From NCBI RefSeq assembly GCF_023065955.2, contig NW_026622997.1, positions 8,728,001-8,792,000 on the forward strand: a stretch of 64,000 nt of DNA, read 5' to 3'. The notes beneath the pieces are model-generated. The model was not told the origin of the DNA, searched no databases, and was given only the letters and a program-made list of their open reading frames with translations. Shown here in pieces: positions 11,250 through 24,200 of this stretch (its first letter is position 1; each line of letters begins with the position of its first letter). The DNA is from Ursus arctos. Taxonomy: Eukaryota > Chordata > Mammalia > Carnivora > Ursidae. Made by a program: the position numbers and the translations under genes.

Positions 11250-13262
11250 AAAAATGACTAAGTTGGATTTATTTAATGAATACAAAAATGGCTTCATATT
11301 AGAAAAATCTATAAATTTGATTCATCAGAATAGATGGAAAGAGAAAAATGATTATTCCAATAGATGCAGAAAAGCATTTGATAAAATTCAACATTAAATT
11401 CATAATAAAAGGTCTTAGAAAAAAAGGACAGAAGGAATTTCCACAGAAAATATCTCTAAATAATATACTACAAACATCATCCTAAATGAAAACCATTAAA
11501 AGCATTCCTTTAACAAATAAAAAAATAACACTAAGTTGAAGCTCCTAATAGCACATAAAATAATAAAAATAAATTGAAGCCAAAATATTTGCAAAGAAAT
11601 ACATAAAACTATCTTTATTGGCAGATGATATGATCATTTCTATAGAAAAAAAAATCTACAGACAAGTTACTAGAACTAATAAGAGAATTTAACGAAGTGA
11701 ATGGATATAAGATTGTTGTACAAAAATCAACTGTATTTCTTTATACTAATGACAAATATCTGGAAAATATAATTAAAAGGAAGACAGCATTTGCAACAAT
11801 ATCAGAGAATACCAAGTAACTAGAAATAAATCTAATAAAAGATATACAGTATCTCTAGATGAAAACTACAAAAAGACATTAAGAGACATTAAATGAAGAC
11901 CTGAATAAATGGAGAGATACACCATGTTCATGGGTAGGAAGATTCAATATTAGAACCAATTGATCTATAGACTCCATGCCATTCTAGTAAAAATTCCAAT
12001 AGTCTTTTTCATAGATCATGTTAAGCTAATTCTAAAATAAAGCATAAAGAATAAAGATGCAAAAAAGCCAGGAAATTTCCGAAGATAACTATCAGGAATC
12101 AAGACTTACAATAAAGCTATGGCAGTTAAGATAGCGTAAAAAAAAAAAAAAAAAAAAAAAAGGACAAATTAACAGAATTCAGTACAGATACACAACAGAC
12201 CCACACATCTATGGAACTTTGGCTATGTCAGAGGAAACATGCTATATTGATGGGGAAAATTAGGGACTTTTCAATAAATAGAGTTTGAAAAAAATGATAA
12301 TGTGGTAAGAGGTAAAATTAGCATTCCATATTATAACAAAATATAAAATCCAAATCCAGATATATTAAAAGCTTAAATGTCAAAAGCAAAACTTAAAAAC
12401 TTGGTAGAAAGTATAGATGAAAATATTTTAGACCTAGAGGGAGGGAAGAATTTTTAAAATTTAAACAATACCACAAAAGCATTAACTATAAAAGAATGAT
12501 AGATTTTACAATTAAAATCAGGAATTATTTTGCTCATCAAAGATATTTTCAAGACAGTGAAAAAAAAATTCTTACAAATGAGAACATCTATAATTCACAC
12601 AACTGATCATTAGTATCAAGAATTAGTATCAAGAATTAAGAACACCAAATCAATAACAAAAAAATAGAAAAATAGGCTAAAGAATAAACTTCAAGATGAG
12701 AAAACATACTTGACCAATAAACATATGGAGAAATTTATTCCATCTGAGAATGTCAAGTATGAGAATATCAAGTGTTAGAGAAGACATTGATTACAAAATC
12801 TCTTATTCATACCATGGGACGGTAAATTGGTACAGTGTCTTAGTAGATTCAGGCTGCTATCACAAAATACAATGGACTGGGCGGCTTATTAAGAACAGAA
12901 ATTTATTTCTTATAGTTTTAGAAGCTGGAAGTCCAAGATCAGGGTGCCAGCATGGTCAGGTTCAAGTTCCAGAATGGAAAGGGTTGTTTCCCTGTATCCT
13001 CACATGGCAGAGAGAGGAAGAAAGAGCTCTCTAGAGTCTCTTTTATAAGGGCACTAATTCCATTCTTGAGGGCTCCACTCTCATGACATAACCATCTACA
13101 GGCCCCATCTCCTAACACCATCACAATGGGGGGCTAGGATTACAACACAAGAATTTTAGAGGGACATAAACATTCAGTCCATTGCATACAACCACTTTGG
13201 AAAATATTTGGTACTATTTGTAGAGTTGAACATTCACAGCAATGTTACTCCTTGGCCCAAAG
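11250..13262 (+). mobile_element. L1 ORF2 fossil, split by a MaLR LTR
   Basis: 11260-12833 follows the L1 ORF2 order. TTGGCAGATGATATGATC at 11618 is the reverse transcriptase A-D-D motif region, but stops surround it. 13193-13262 continues (ACCACTTTGGAAAATATTTGG) after the LTR. It includes a pure A run at 12140-12161 and a 13-bp tandem repeat at 12612-12638. Confidence 0.8.
12834..13192 (-). mobile_element. MaLR (MLT1/MST-type) LTR
   Basis: On the minus strand it starts TGGACTGAATGTTTATGTCC and ends near the AGCAGCCTGAATCTACTAAG region, with the typical internal TTATAAAAGAG and CTCACATGGCAG phrases on +. Solo LTR of an old ERVL-MaLR element nested in L1. Confidence 0.8.
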
Positions 13263-14263
13263 AAATTACTGCTTAAGTACAACAAAAAGTGGAAAAAACT
13301 TTGGGGGGGAAAAAACCTTTTAAATTACCAAATGCCTACAAATAGAAAAATGGAATAGTGTGAGAAGATTCCATATAGTCCTGGAAGATTACATACAACA
13401 CAATTCTTTTTTTTTTAAATAAAATTAGAAACAAGTATTTAAAATAATACTTTAGGAAGTATAGAGATAAAATAAAACCATGTAAAGCAAAAGGAAAACG
13501 GGCAAAAAATAAAGGAATGAAGAGGCCCCAAATTGAGGTAGGCAAGGAATGAGAGGGGACTCCACCATATAGCTATTGTGGGTTAATATCAAGATCCAGG
13601 CTGTTGAATTGGACGGCAACTTCATGAATGCTTAATTGGTATTAAAAATAAAAAATAAATGAGGGCCTTGCCTGGGCCAACAGTGAGAATGTGTCAAGAA
13701 CCAGATATTATTTTCAAACAGAAAGAAAGAAAGAAAGAAAGAAAGGAAGAAAGAAAGAAAGAAAGAAAGCAAGCGAACGAACCAGATATTAATGACCTAT
13801 TTCTACGTACCACTTGAGGTCCATTTTAAAAAGGCACAAAAAACAAACAAAAAGTTAACAGTCACCTCAGGCTAAAATTTTAGATTATTTCTCAAAATAC
13901 AGGCATGTCACAGGGGAGATGTAAAAAAAGGAAGCAGTCTATCTGATTTGAGAGTTGGAAGTAAGATATTCAGTAATTCCCAACATTGATAAAAAGATAA
14001 ATGTCAAATGTAGCTAGTAAAAGTTTAAGTACGAGAGAGAAAAAGAGAACCATAATTAGTGAAGTTTCACAGGCAAAGGGGGAAAAAGGAAACAAGGAAG
14101 ACTGCTTAACAAATAAAAAAATAAAAAATGTCAGAAATAAGAAGACACAATTATCATGATAAATTTGTGAGAATTAAATGAGGATGAAATGAGCTCCCTT
14201 ATTTATTCACTTAGAAAATAATTAGAGTAGCCAAATTAAGATATGCTATTTGAGATAGTACAA
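13263..14263. other. Intergenic sequence with a GAAA microsatellite
   Basis: No gene. A (GAAA)n run with small interruptions occupies about 13722-13769. The remainder is AT-rich and unrecognised. Confidence 0.6.
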
Positions 14264-14482
14264 GATTTTTAAATTTTATTTTTTATTTTTAATTGAGGTA
14301 TAGGTTGACATACAATACTATATTAGTTTCAGGTGTACAACACAATGATTCAACAATTACACACATTATGCAGTGCTTACCACGATTAGTTACATATCTG
14401 CCACCGTACAAAGTTACTATAGTATTGACTATGTTCCCTATACTGTATTTTTCATCCTCGTGATTTATAACTGGCAGTTTGT
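14264..14482 (-). mobile_element. L1 3' UTR fragment
   Basis: TTAATTGAGGTATAGGTTGACATAC and TTTCAGGTGTACAACACAATG are the reverse complement of a common old L1 3' end. Confidence 0.75.
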
Positions 14483-14699
14483 AAAAAATTAATGTGTATT
14501 TAATTGGCATTAGAAATAATATGAATACATGATAATTGGTACATAAATATATGTTAATTTAAAGATATAGAAGTCATTACCACAGTAATGGCCTATACTT
14601 TCCTTCATCAGACCCTAAACAGGATTTTAAGCAAATAGCATACATCCGAGACTGGTAGGTTATCGGGTTAGTTTTTTCTAGCTCCATCTTTTAGCCTCT

Positions 14700-14905
14700 C
14701 CAGGATACAGAAATTCAACTGTATTTATTAAAACCATTTGAAGTAGACACTGCTATTCCCTAACCCTTCCCCCTCTTTTTTTAATAGATGAAGTTGAAGC
14801 TTAAAAGTAGTGAAGTAGTCTTTCCAGGTTATACTGCTGATAGGTCACTCTGCTAGCATTCAAACTCTAATAACTGACCCTCTGGCCAACATTCAATCAC
14901 TAGAC
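14700..14905 (-). mobile_element. MIR-like SINE
   Basis: It has the antisense MIR layout: the 'atagatgaagttgaagctta' core, then 'tgctgataggtcactctgc' and 'ttcaaactctaataactgacc'. Diverged, probable. Confidence 0.5.
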
Positions 14906-15929
14906 TATCACTGCTACCACACTCCTTGTGAGATAATCTATTGTGTTGCACAAAAAACGATACTACACCATAGAAAAGATAACCTAGAAACTAAGTAAAA
15001 CTGTAACCATGCCCTTTGTTTTCCCTCACTCTTGGAGGATTTCCATTTCTTAAGTTTTCTCTGTGAGCCAATCTCTTGCAAGACTACATGATGACAAAAT
15101 CATGCTGGTCCTTTGCTGCCCCCTTATGGGAGCTGTACACAGATACACAAAAGTCCCCAGCCAATAACTAGTCTCACTTTGTCACAACTATTTCAGGTAT
15201 ACATAGCTTTAAGTGATATCGTCCAGCTTCTAGAACAGAGCAACCAGTACATAAAAGGAACTCAATGAATGTTTGTAGAATTGAACTGAAAGTTTATCCA
15301 CAGAATCTCTGATATGTACTAGGAGCTTGATTTATAAGAATCCTATAAAAAATAACGTATTTGGTCAAAGGACTACACACCTTCCAATTTAATCTTTGGG
15401 GTATACAGATTGGCTTATATCATGGTTATTTAAAGTTATAAAATTGCATCATGTAGCCAATTTATGCATAATAAATAAATAAAATCCTAAAATTTACAAA
15501 ATAAAGAAAAATTATAATCTAAAATTTTCAGTTTACTCACTTGTTTCCAGTACTTTTGCTTCTTCTTAAAGCCCAGATAGTCAAAGTGAATGATTCAAGT
15601 GTCTTCTCATTTCCTGCTTTGTTTTGTCTCTGTTGGTTGTGACCACAAACTATCTCAGAAGAAACAAAGGGTTTTGAACTCTGCAATAGACAGGCCTGAT
15701 CAATCCTCAACAAAATCTATGAAGAACAGCATTGCTTGAAGTTTTAATGCAGGTAAATAGTTATCTCCCTAGCTACTTCCTCAAACTGATAAGGCTATTA
15801 ATAATTACACCAAATATTAAAGCCCATAATCTTACGACTTTAAAACAGTAAGAGATTTTTATAGCTCAATGGTTAAAAGAGAGAAATCCAGGTAAAAGAA
15901 ATAGCAAAAACCTTAAGCCTTAAGATAAG
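14906..15929. other. Intergenic sequence, nothing recognised
   Basis: No gene seen. 15220-15290 looks like the end of an L2/MIR element (GAACTCAATGAATGTTTGTAG). Otherwise unrecognised. Confidence 0.5.
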
Positions 15930-16335
15930 AAAAAGCATGGCATATTTAGGATGCGTATAAGGCCAGTGTGGCTGAAAAATGAGACTAGACAATACAGCCT
16001 AAATTATCAGGGCTTTATAGGCCATGTTAAATTTGACTTCAAACACCAGGGTACCATTAGATGGTTTTAAGCAGGAAAGTGGCATGATCTAATTCATGCT
16101 TTTAAAAGCTTACTTCAGTTTCTGGGGAGAGAATTGTTTGGAGCAGAGCAAAGGCAGAAGTAGAGAAATCACAAAGGAGGCAACTTCAGGCATTCTAACA
16201 AGATAGAGGCTTGGGTTAAGAAAGTGACAATGGAATAGAAAGGAAATAGCTGAATTTAATATATGTTTTAAAGGTAAAATTAACAGAACATGATGATGGA
16301 CGAGATGTTGACTGGTGTGAGCAACTCAAAAGACA
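15930..16335 (+). repeat. Ancient mammalian-wide repeat copy 2
   Basis: GGGCTTTATAGGCCATGTTA, GATGGTTTTAAGCAGGAAAG and GGCATGATCTAATTCATGC belong to the same family as 2940-3560 and 43660-44200, covering a more 3' part. Confidence 0.55.
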
Positions 16336-16789
16336 AAAGGAGCCTACATTTAATAGGGAGAGGGAATGAGAATTCAGTGTTAGGCATGTTCATGTTCAGA
16401 TTTCTGTGACATATCTAAGTAAATATGTCAAGTAGTTAATACATAAATGACAAATGATGGCAAAGGATGAAATCACTTAAGAAGATCATAGAGTGAGAAT
16501 AACAGAGACTCAAGACTAAGCTGTAAGGGGAGTGAGTATAAAGGAGTAAGAGCCCCAAAGACCCAGACAGGAGGAAAGTCAGGAGAGGATTATGCCACAT
16601 AAATTTATATTTAGTAATTAGAGCAGCTAAATGAATACGCAAATGGCAGGTTAGTCCATTTGACTAATTTCTTCTAGAGACCTTATAAAAGAATTAAATG
16701 CACAAAAATGGAGTGTTTTAGTGGTTTGTCTCCTAGCATTATTATGACCTCATAAAAGGGAATAAACTGTTTTCAGTGGGAACACAAGC

Positions 16790-17130
16790 CTTCTCCCTGT
16801 CTTTTGAACACATCAAATGTATCACCTTCTCAGGGTTTTTACACTTGATGTTTGGAACATCCTTCTCCCTAATGACTGTCCATTCTTATTATTCAAGGCT
16901 CAGTTCAAATGTCACTTCTTCAGAGAAGCTTCTGAGAACCTTCCTCTAAAGTGGCTTTCTCCTGCCCCATCATTCTGCTTCTTTTCACAGCACTTCCTAT
17001 TGCATGTTTCCTATCAACTAGAATATAAGCTACATGAGAACAAGGATCTTATGTATCTTGAGTTCACCATCATTTTCCCAATGCCAAAAGAGTGCTTAAA
17101 ACAGAATAGGCACTCCATAAATGTGTGAAG
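16790..17130 (+). mobile_element. LINE-2 3' end
   Basis: CAAGGCTCAGTTCAAATGTC, ACTAGAATATAAGCTACATGAG and CTCCATAAATGTGTGAAG follow the L2 consensus order to its 3' end. Confidence 0.8.
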
Positions 17131-17134
17131 TAAA

Positions 17135-17640
17135 TAAAATTAAAATATATAATAATTTTCCAATAAGTATAGAAGATCATTGTTATTCATGGTTTGGAAA
17201 ATATAATACTCAAGATAGACCTGCATTAGATAAAAGTAATACATAATCTAGAATTCTGAAACTATTATTGGAGTATTCATCTTTCCTCTAGTCAACAAGG
17301 ACTCCACTAAACCCTCATACTGCACTCCTCCACTTGGTTCTCGGAGGTCACGCTTGGCAATTCACTTCCTCTCCTGATCAGTAAGTCTAGCATTTCCTGG
17401 GGCCCAAGTCTAGCCTACTTATGACACCTAAATATGAAACTAAGCCAGGGCCTCTTTATCCAAAGTCACAGCCAATACTGTGCCAAGGAGCCCTAGACTC
17501 TTTCCAATTCTTCCAATGCCAAGGACTGAGGGCTCATTTTCATCAAAGAAGTTTTGTAATAGGTGATTTACCATTGAAATATCACTTAGAGATAAACAAC
17601 CTGTCTCCCAAAGCAAGTTCTACTAAAAATGAACTTAGCA
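17135..17640. other. Intergenic sequence, nothing recognised
   Basis: No exon or repeat family is recognised. It is somewhat richer in GC at 17280-17560. Confidence 0.5.
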
Positions 17641-17660
17641 ACTGTATATGTTTTATTTGT

Positions 17661-17848
17661 TTTTAAATATTTTATTTATTTATTTGACAGAGAGAGACAG
17701 CGAGAGAGAGAACAAGCAAGGGGAGTGTGAGAGGGAGAAGCAGGCCTCCCGCCGAGCAGGGAGCCGAAGCAGGGCTCAATCCCAGGACCCTGGGATCATG
17801 ACCTGAGCCGAAGGCAGACACTTAATGGCTGAGCCACCCAGGCACCCC
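17661..17848 (-). mobile_element. CAN-SINE
   Basis: Minus-strand copy with the GGGGTGCCTGGGTGGCTCAG head at its right end and the TATTTATTTATTTGACAG tail/CT region at its left. Flanks carry an imperfect duplication (CTGTATATGT / CTCTATATGT). Confidence 0.92.
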
Positions 17849-18461
17849 TCTATATGTATTGCTAGCAAAAACCATGTACTATGTATTTTTAATTTTTAAA
17901 AATTGGTATGCATTTATTCAGAAAACATTTCCTAAATACATCCTAGATGGTCAACCATGTATTTTCAGAATGCAGAAGTGCACAGTGGGAAATAAAGTAA
18001 TTTTCATTAAAAATTGCAAGTTATAGTAACATATAATGAGCTTATTATTGATATTTTAAATAATCAACAAGCTATTTTAAATTTCTCTATTTTAATATCT
18101 ATTACATCAAATATCAATAGGTATAACCTGCATAAATAAAAGTTTCCATAAATTTTTAGGAACATAAAGGGTTCCAAAGAACAAAATGTTTGAGATCCAC
18201 TATCATAGGTTCAGGAAGAGACAGACTAAAAACAGGAAAGAACACCAGAAGAATGGTTTTGTAAGTATGAATGCCTGATTTACTGTGACTATAAAGAGAA
18301 AGAATCAAATCTGAGATAGTATGGATTAAGAACACTAGCAGCCCTAAAATCCTAAAGACTGATGGTGCTTCCCCCACCATATCAAAATAAAACGATATTA
18401 ATGCATAGAATGAATGTACTGAAGTCAAACGAATTTCTGAGATTTCTTCGTATTTCTTTTT

Positions 18462-19335
18462 TTCCCAGCTTTATTGAGGTATGATTGGCAAATAAAAACG
18501 TTCTATATTTTAGCTATACAATGTGACTTTTTTAAAGATATACAATGTCATGAGTTAATATATGCATACACTGTGAGATGACTACCATAATCAACAAACA
18601 CATTCATCATTTTACATAGTCAGCTTTTTTTCTTTTTTGTGGTGGTGGTGGTGGTGAAGAAAAATTAAGATTTACTGTCTTAGCAAATACACTACTATTA
18701 ACAAACACCATGCTATACATTAGATCCCCAGAACTACATACAAAAACCTGCACATGGATATCTCATAGCAGCTTTATTCAGAACTGCTAAAAATTGAAAA
18801 CTCAATAGGTGAATGGATAAACTGTGGTATACCCAAAGAAATATTAAGCTATAAAAGCAATGAACTATCAAGCCCCCCACACACATACAAAAAGACATAT
18901 AAAAAAACTTAAATACATATTGCTAAATAAGAGCGGAAAATCTGCAAAGACTATATTCTAGAAAACACAAAACTATGCAGACAGTAAAAAGATCAATGGT
19001 TGCCAGGGGTTCTGTGGAAGGAAAGAAGGGATGAACAGGAGAAGCATAGGAGATTTTTAGGGCAGTGAAACTACTCTGCATGATACCATAATAGTGGATA
19101 CATGACATTAAACATTTGTCAAAACCCTTAAACTATAAGATGCAAATAGTGAACCCCAATGTAAACTATGTATTTCAGTTAATAATAATGTACCAATATT
19201 GATTCATTGATTGTAACAAGTGTACCACATTACTGCAAAATGTTAATGGCAGAAGTCGTGCAGAAGAATATAGGAACTCTATACTGTCTGCTCAATTTTT
19301 CTGTAAATTTAAATCTGTTCTAAGCAACAACAACT
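18462..19335. mobile_element. L1 3' fragments
   Basis: 18462-18625 is an antisense L1 3' end (CAGCTTTATTGAGGTATGATTG). 18690-19330 is a sense ORF2-to-3' UTR piece (ATAGCAGCTTTATTCAGAAC, GGTGAATGGATAAACTGTGG). A GGT microsatellite lies at 18639-18657. Confidence 0.7.
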
Positions 19336-19830
19336 ATTAATTTTAAAAATAGTATGACTTGGAAAGGAAGAAGTAAAAGTTTTATTTGGAAAACAAGATG
19401 TTTATATATAGAAAATCCTAATAGATCTAAAGTAAAGCTACTGGAAACGATGAGTTTAACAAAGTTGCAAGACACACAGTCTATATACAGAAATCATCCA
19501 TATTCTATATACAACAGTAAACAATTAAAAACTGATATTTAACAAACACCATGCACCAATAAATGTGAAACATGTAAGGATAAACTTAACAAAGTGACTT
19601 GTATACTGGAAACTAGAAAATACTGGTCAGAGAAATTTTAAAAGATCTAAATAAATGGAAATCTATACAATGTTCATGGACCAAAAGACTCAATATTATT
19701 ATCAGGTCAATTCTTTCCAATTTGAACTATAGATTCAGCACAATTCCAATCAAAATCACAGCAAGACCTTTTGAAAAATCAACAAGTACACTTCTGTAGT
19801 TTCTAGTCAGATATATGAAGTGCTTTGAAG
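19336..19830 (+). mobile_element. L1 ORF2 fragment
   Basis: Sense L1 ORF2 sequence (AAATGGAAATCTATACAATG, TAGATTCAGCACAATTCC) with stops throughout. Confidence 0.75.
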
Positions 19831-19899
19831 TTGTCACTCCCATCCTCACAAGAAAAACACTAAACTGAAAATCAAGAACTCTTCTTTGCTATATCAGAG

Positions 19900-21745
19900 A
19901 ATTGAGATCACAGGGTAAACTGCTGCCCCCAAAACTGAAGAAACAAACAAATAGATACAAAGAATCATAGCTTACTGAGAACAAAGGCTGAGGAGAAGCT
20001 GGTAGCTAGAGTCAACATTGCAAGAATCACTTTAAACTGTAACTGACAAATTGCTGGAGGCTTAGTGTGGGTTGAAATACCTAGAAGGACCAATTGTTTC
20101 GGGGGAGGGGGGGAATTCCATATTTAAAAGAGGTTTACCTTCAGGAAGGTAAGAGAAACTTACCACTGTGAAGGTCAGAGAAAAATTCCCGTGATTACAG
20201 TTTACTGGAAAAGGAACCATATAAAAAATGTGCCCAGAGCATTTTGTTCTTTTTAACAAGTTCTGCCCTCAAGGGAAATTATTTTATCAGAGCATAACTG
20301 ACTTGGTGGGGGGGAAGGGGTACCTTAGCCTCCTAAGGGGAGGGAAATAACTCTATCCTCCTATAGCCTTCAATGTGGGGGAAGAGAAATACCCAAATCA
20401 AATCACTAAAAGACTGAGACCTAATCATAGGATTATAGAATGCTCCCCCCACCAATAACTTACTGCCATATCAATAGAGTTCCTGTATAATCACAGGATA
20501 TTACAGCTAAAATAACTGCAACTCTCAGGACTTACTTAGGGAATCTCTAAGGATACCCAAAGACAACAGGGAACACAAAAACAAAAGCACTAAAGGATTT
20601 TAACCTCTGACACCACTGCTACAGTAAACACAGCCTAACTCTCAGCCGAATAAACATAAAACCTCATAATAAAGGCTTATCTATCTCATTTCAAAACCTG
20701 TGAATTTCAACAAAAAATTTCAAGTCATGCTAAAAAGGCAAAAAAGTATAGCCTGAAGAGATAAAGCAAGCATCAGAACTGGAGCCAGATATGCCAGGGA
20801 TTTGGGGATAATCAGATCAGAAATTTTAAATAACTATAATAAATATACTAAGCCATAATGGAAAAAGTAGATAACATGCAAGGATAGATAATGTAAGTAG
20901 GTAGGTGGAAATGCTAAGAAAGAATTTTTTAAAATTCTAGAAATCAAAAACACTGTGAAAGAAATGAAGAAAAGGTGTGCCTGGATCACTCAGTCTGCTA
21001 AGTGTCTACCTTCTGCTCAGTTCATGATCCCAGGGTTCTGGGATCGAGCCCTACATCAGGCTCCCTGCTCAGTGGGGAGCCTTCTTCTACCTCTCCCAGC
21101 CCCCAGTTCATGCTCTCTCTATCTCTCTCTCTCTTTCTCTCTCTCATAAATAATAAGAAATAAAATTTTGCAAAAAAAATTAAGAATGAATGGGCTTGTC
21201 AGTAGAATGGACAAGGCCAAGGAAAGAATCAGGAGCTTGAAAACATATCAACAGAAACTGATCAACTAAAATGCAAAGAGAAAAAGGATTGAAAAAAATG
21301 AAAATGTCCAAAAACTATTAGACAATTATAGAGTGTATAATATATGTGTACTGGAACTGCTAAGAAGAGAGAAAAAAGAACAGAAAAAATATGTGAAGTA
21401 ATAATAGCTGAGAATTTTCCAAAAGTAATGACAGATACCACACCACAAATCCAGGAAATGCAGAGAACTAGAAGCAGGATAGATACTATAAAAATATACA
21501 TCTAGGCATATCATATTCAAATTGCAGAAAATCAAGGATACAGAGAATACTTTGAAAGATGCCAGAGAAAAAGAATACCTTGCCTATAGCAAAACAAGGA
21601 TATTAATTACATCAGATTTTTCACCAAAAACCATGCAATCATGAAGAGAGTGCAGTGACATATTTTAAATGTTGGGAGAAGCAAAAACAAAAACACCAGG
21701 CCAGAATTCCACATCAAGTGAAATTATTCTTCAAAAGTGAGAAGG
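19900..21745 (+). mobile_element. L1 or HAL1 5' UTR and ORF1 remnant
   Basis: Sequence order fits the 5' part of an old L1/HAL1: GGCTTAGTGTGGGTTGAAAT, ATTATTTTATCAGAGCATAAC, AAATCAAAAACACTGTGAAAG, CCTAGGCATATC-like, CCAAAAACCATGCAATCATG. ORF1 is broken by stops and by the SINE at 20973. It is the only 5' L1 portion recognised in the window. Confidence 0.65.
20973..21175 (+). mobile_element. CAN-SINE in L1/HAL1 5' region
   Basis: The head GGTGTGCCTGGATCACTCAG is diverged. The B-box region and a long (CT)n tract are present. It interrupts the L1-type sequence that runs 19900-21745. Confidence 0.9.
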
Positions 21746-21748
21746 CTT

Positions 21749-21862
21749 GGGGAGCCTGGCTGACTCATTTGGAAGAGCATGTGACTCTTGATCTTCAAGT
21801 CCTGAGCTCAAGCCCCATGTTGGGTGTAGAGATTACTTAACTAAATAAACTTAATTTAAAAA
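21749..21862 (+). mobile_element. CAN-SINE (old short subfamily)
   Basis: It has head GGGGAGCCTGGCTGACTCA and a GTGTAGAGATTACTTAA tail, without the CT tract of the younger subfamilies. The next SINE follows within 6 bp in the same orientation. Confidence 0.88.
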
Positions 21863-21867
21863 AATTG

Positions 21868-22049
21868 TGGTGCCTGGGTGGCTCAGTTGGTTAAGTGGCT
21901 GTCTTCACCTCAGGTCATGATCCCAGGGTCCTGGGATCAAGCCCCGCATCGGGCTCCCTGCTCAGCAAGAAGCCTTCTTTTCCCTCTCCCTCCCCCTCTC
22001 CCTGCTGCTCCCCCTACTTATGTTTTGTCAAATAAACAAAATCTTTTTT
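21868..22049 (+). mobile_element. CAN-SINE
   Basis: It has head GTGGTGCCTGGGTGGCTCAG, a CT-rich body and an AATAAACAAAATCTTTTTT tail. The tail itself is the target of an L1 3' fragment (next feature). Confidence 0.92.
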
Positions 22050-22167
22050 TCTTTTTATTTATTTATTTTTTTATAATAATATTTTTTATTATATTATGTT
22101 AGTCACCATACAGTACATCCCTGGTTTTTGATGTAAAGTTCCATGATTCATTAGTTGCATATAACAC
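22050..22167 (-). mobile_element. L1 3' end fragment inserted in a SINE tail
   Basis: The reverse strand reads as a carnivore L1 3' UTR end (GGTGTTATATGCAACTAATG and onward, ending in an A-rich tail). A 13-bp duplication CAAAATCTTTTTT flanks it (22037-22049, 22168-22180). It is related to the fragment at 9327-9471. Confidence 0.8.
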
Positions 22168-22439
22168 CAAAATCTTTTTTAAAAAAAATTAAAAAACAAA
22201 GAAAAGTGAGAAAGTGTATCCTCCTATGTCCAAACAGGGAAGGTAGGTAGCAGAGTTTACTCAGGGTGAGGATTTTAGGAGGGAGAAGCTATGAAGGGCA
22301 GATAGACAAGGGACTTAAGCACATAATCAAGAAAGAGTAAGTGAAATGATGGAACATGGAATCTAAAGTAGGCAGAGAGAAGAGCAAAAAGAGAATATGG
22401 AAGGGTCAATGCATTTAGGGATCACAGTGAGATTGAAAA

Positions 22440-23960
22440 TGCTTAATTGGACAGCTAACATCATCATCAATGGTGAAAAACTAAGAGCTTTTTACCCTAA
22501 GGTCAGGAATGAGACAAGGATGTCCACTCTCACCTTTTACTCAACATAGTACTGGAAGTTCTAGCCACAGTAACCAGAAAGGAAAAAGGAACAAAAGGCA
22601 TCCAAACTGGTAAGGAAGAAGTAAAACTATCTGCAGATGAGATGATTCCATATATTCCACCAAAAAACTACTAGAACTGAAAAATGAATTCACTAAGGTC
22701 GCATGATACAAAATCAGATGCAAATGAAAACCACAATGAGATATCACCTCACACCTGCCAGAATGACTAAAATAAAAAACACAAGAAACAAGTGTTGGTG
22801 AGGATGTAGAGAAAAAAGGAACACTCTTGCACTTTTGGTGGGAATGTAAACTGGTGCAGCCACTGTGGAAGACATTATCAAGGTTCCTTAAAAAATTAAA
22901 AACTAGAACTACCACATGATCCAGTAATTTCAGTACTGGGTAATTAACACAAAATAAACTGTGGCATATACACACACAATGGAATATTCTACAGCCACAA
23001 AAGTGAATGAAAACATGAATGGACCTCAAAGACATTATGCTAAATAAAATAAACAAAACCCAGAAGGACAAATATTGTCTGGTTCTACTTATATGAGGTA
23101 GCTAGAATAAGCAAATCATAGAGACAAACAGCAGAATAAAGGTTGCACTAGGGCTTGGGGAAGAAGAAAAGGAGTTACTGTGTAATGGGAATACGGTTTA
23201 TGTTGATAATAAAAGGTTGGAGACAATGAAAAGCTTTTGTATATGAATAGTAGTGATGAGTACACAGCACTGTGGATGTAATTAATGCCACTGAGTTGTA
23301 CATTTACAAATGGTTAAGATGTTAAATATCATCGTATGTATATTTCACAATTTTAAAAACTGTTTAAAAAAAAAGGAAAAATAGTTACTCAGAAAACTAA
23401 AAATTGATGAATTCTAAAATTCATATGGAAATGGAAAGGACCCAGAAGAGCCAAGCAATTTGGAAAAAACACAAAGTTGGAAGACTTATACTACCTGATT
23501 TCAAAACTCACTACAAAGTGGGGACCCTGGGTGGCGCAGTTGGTTAAGCATCTGACTCTTGGTTTCAGTTCAGGGTCCTGATCTCTCCCTCTCTCTCACC
23601 CTCTGCCCCTCCTCTACCGCATCTCTAAAATAAATAAAAATACATCTTTAAAAAAAAACTTGCTATAAATCTACAGTAATTAAGACTGTACAGTATTAGT
23701 ATAAGAACAGACACATTGATCACTGGAACAGAATGGGTAGTCCAAAAACGTACCCATGCATATATATCCATTTGATTTCTCAGCACAAGAACCAAGGTAA
23801 TTTAGTGTGCTGGAACAACTGGGTAGTCATAAGATAGAAAAAAAATTTTAAAAACCTATCTCGCATTGTAACAAAAAAAAGTCACACCTCGACAAGCTAA
23901 AATTACACAATGCTTAAAACAAAACATCAAAGAAAAAGGTTTCCTTCACTGAAAATACAT
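22440..23960 (+). mobile_element. L1 ORF2/3' fossil, rearranged
   Basis: 22450-22720 (GACAAGGATGTCCACTCTCACC) is the reverse transcriptase region. It jumps at about 22722 to the ORF2 C-terminal part (AATGAGATATCACCTCACACC) and on to the 3' UTR by 23360. 23380-23900 is another ORF2 piece split by a SINE. Long frames on the opposite strand (22541-23071) are accidental. Confidence 0.78.
23520..23659 (+). mobile_element. CAN-SINE, internally deleted
   Basis: It has head GGGGACCCTGGGTGGCGCAG but passes from the A-box half directly to the CT tract, so the middle is missing. Tail is AAATAAATAAAAATAC. It lies inside an L1 ORF2 fragment. Confidence 0.9.
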
Positions 23961-24001
23961 TTCTTGTGTAAGAAACTATGTGGTGTTTTATTTTTTTTTT
24001 T

Positions 24002-24186
24002 TTTGAAAGATTTTTATTTATTTGAGAGAGAGAGAGAACACAAGCACGGAGGAGGGGCAGAGGGAGAGGGAGAAGCAGAGCCCCGAGCTGAACAGGGAGC
24101 CCAATGTGGGGCTCGATCCCAGGACCCTGGGATCATGACCTGAGCCGAAGGCAGCCGCTTAACCGACTGAGCCAGCCAGGTGCCCC
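24002..24186 (-). mobile_element. CAN-SINE
   Basis: Minus-strand copy with a nearly consensus body (GGGGCTCGATCCCAGGACCC on +). The flanking AGAAACTATGTGG / AGAAACTGTATGTG repeats are an imperfect target duplication. Confidence 0.93.
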
Positions 24187-24200
24187 AGAAACTGTATGTG

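Noticed and set aside
22541..23071. 176-codon frame on the minus strand
   Set aside because: It is antisense to an L1 fossil and crosses a rearrangement junction within it.
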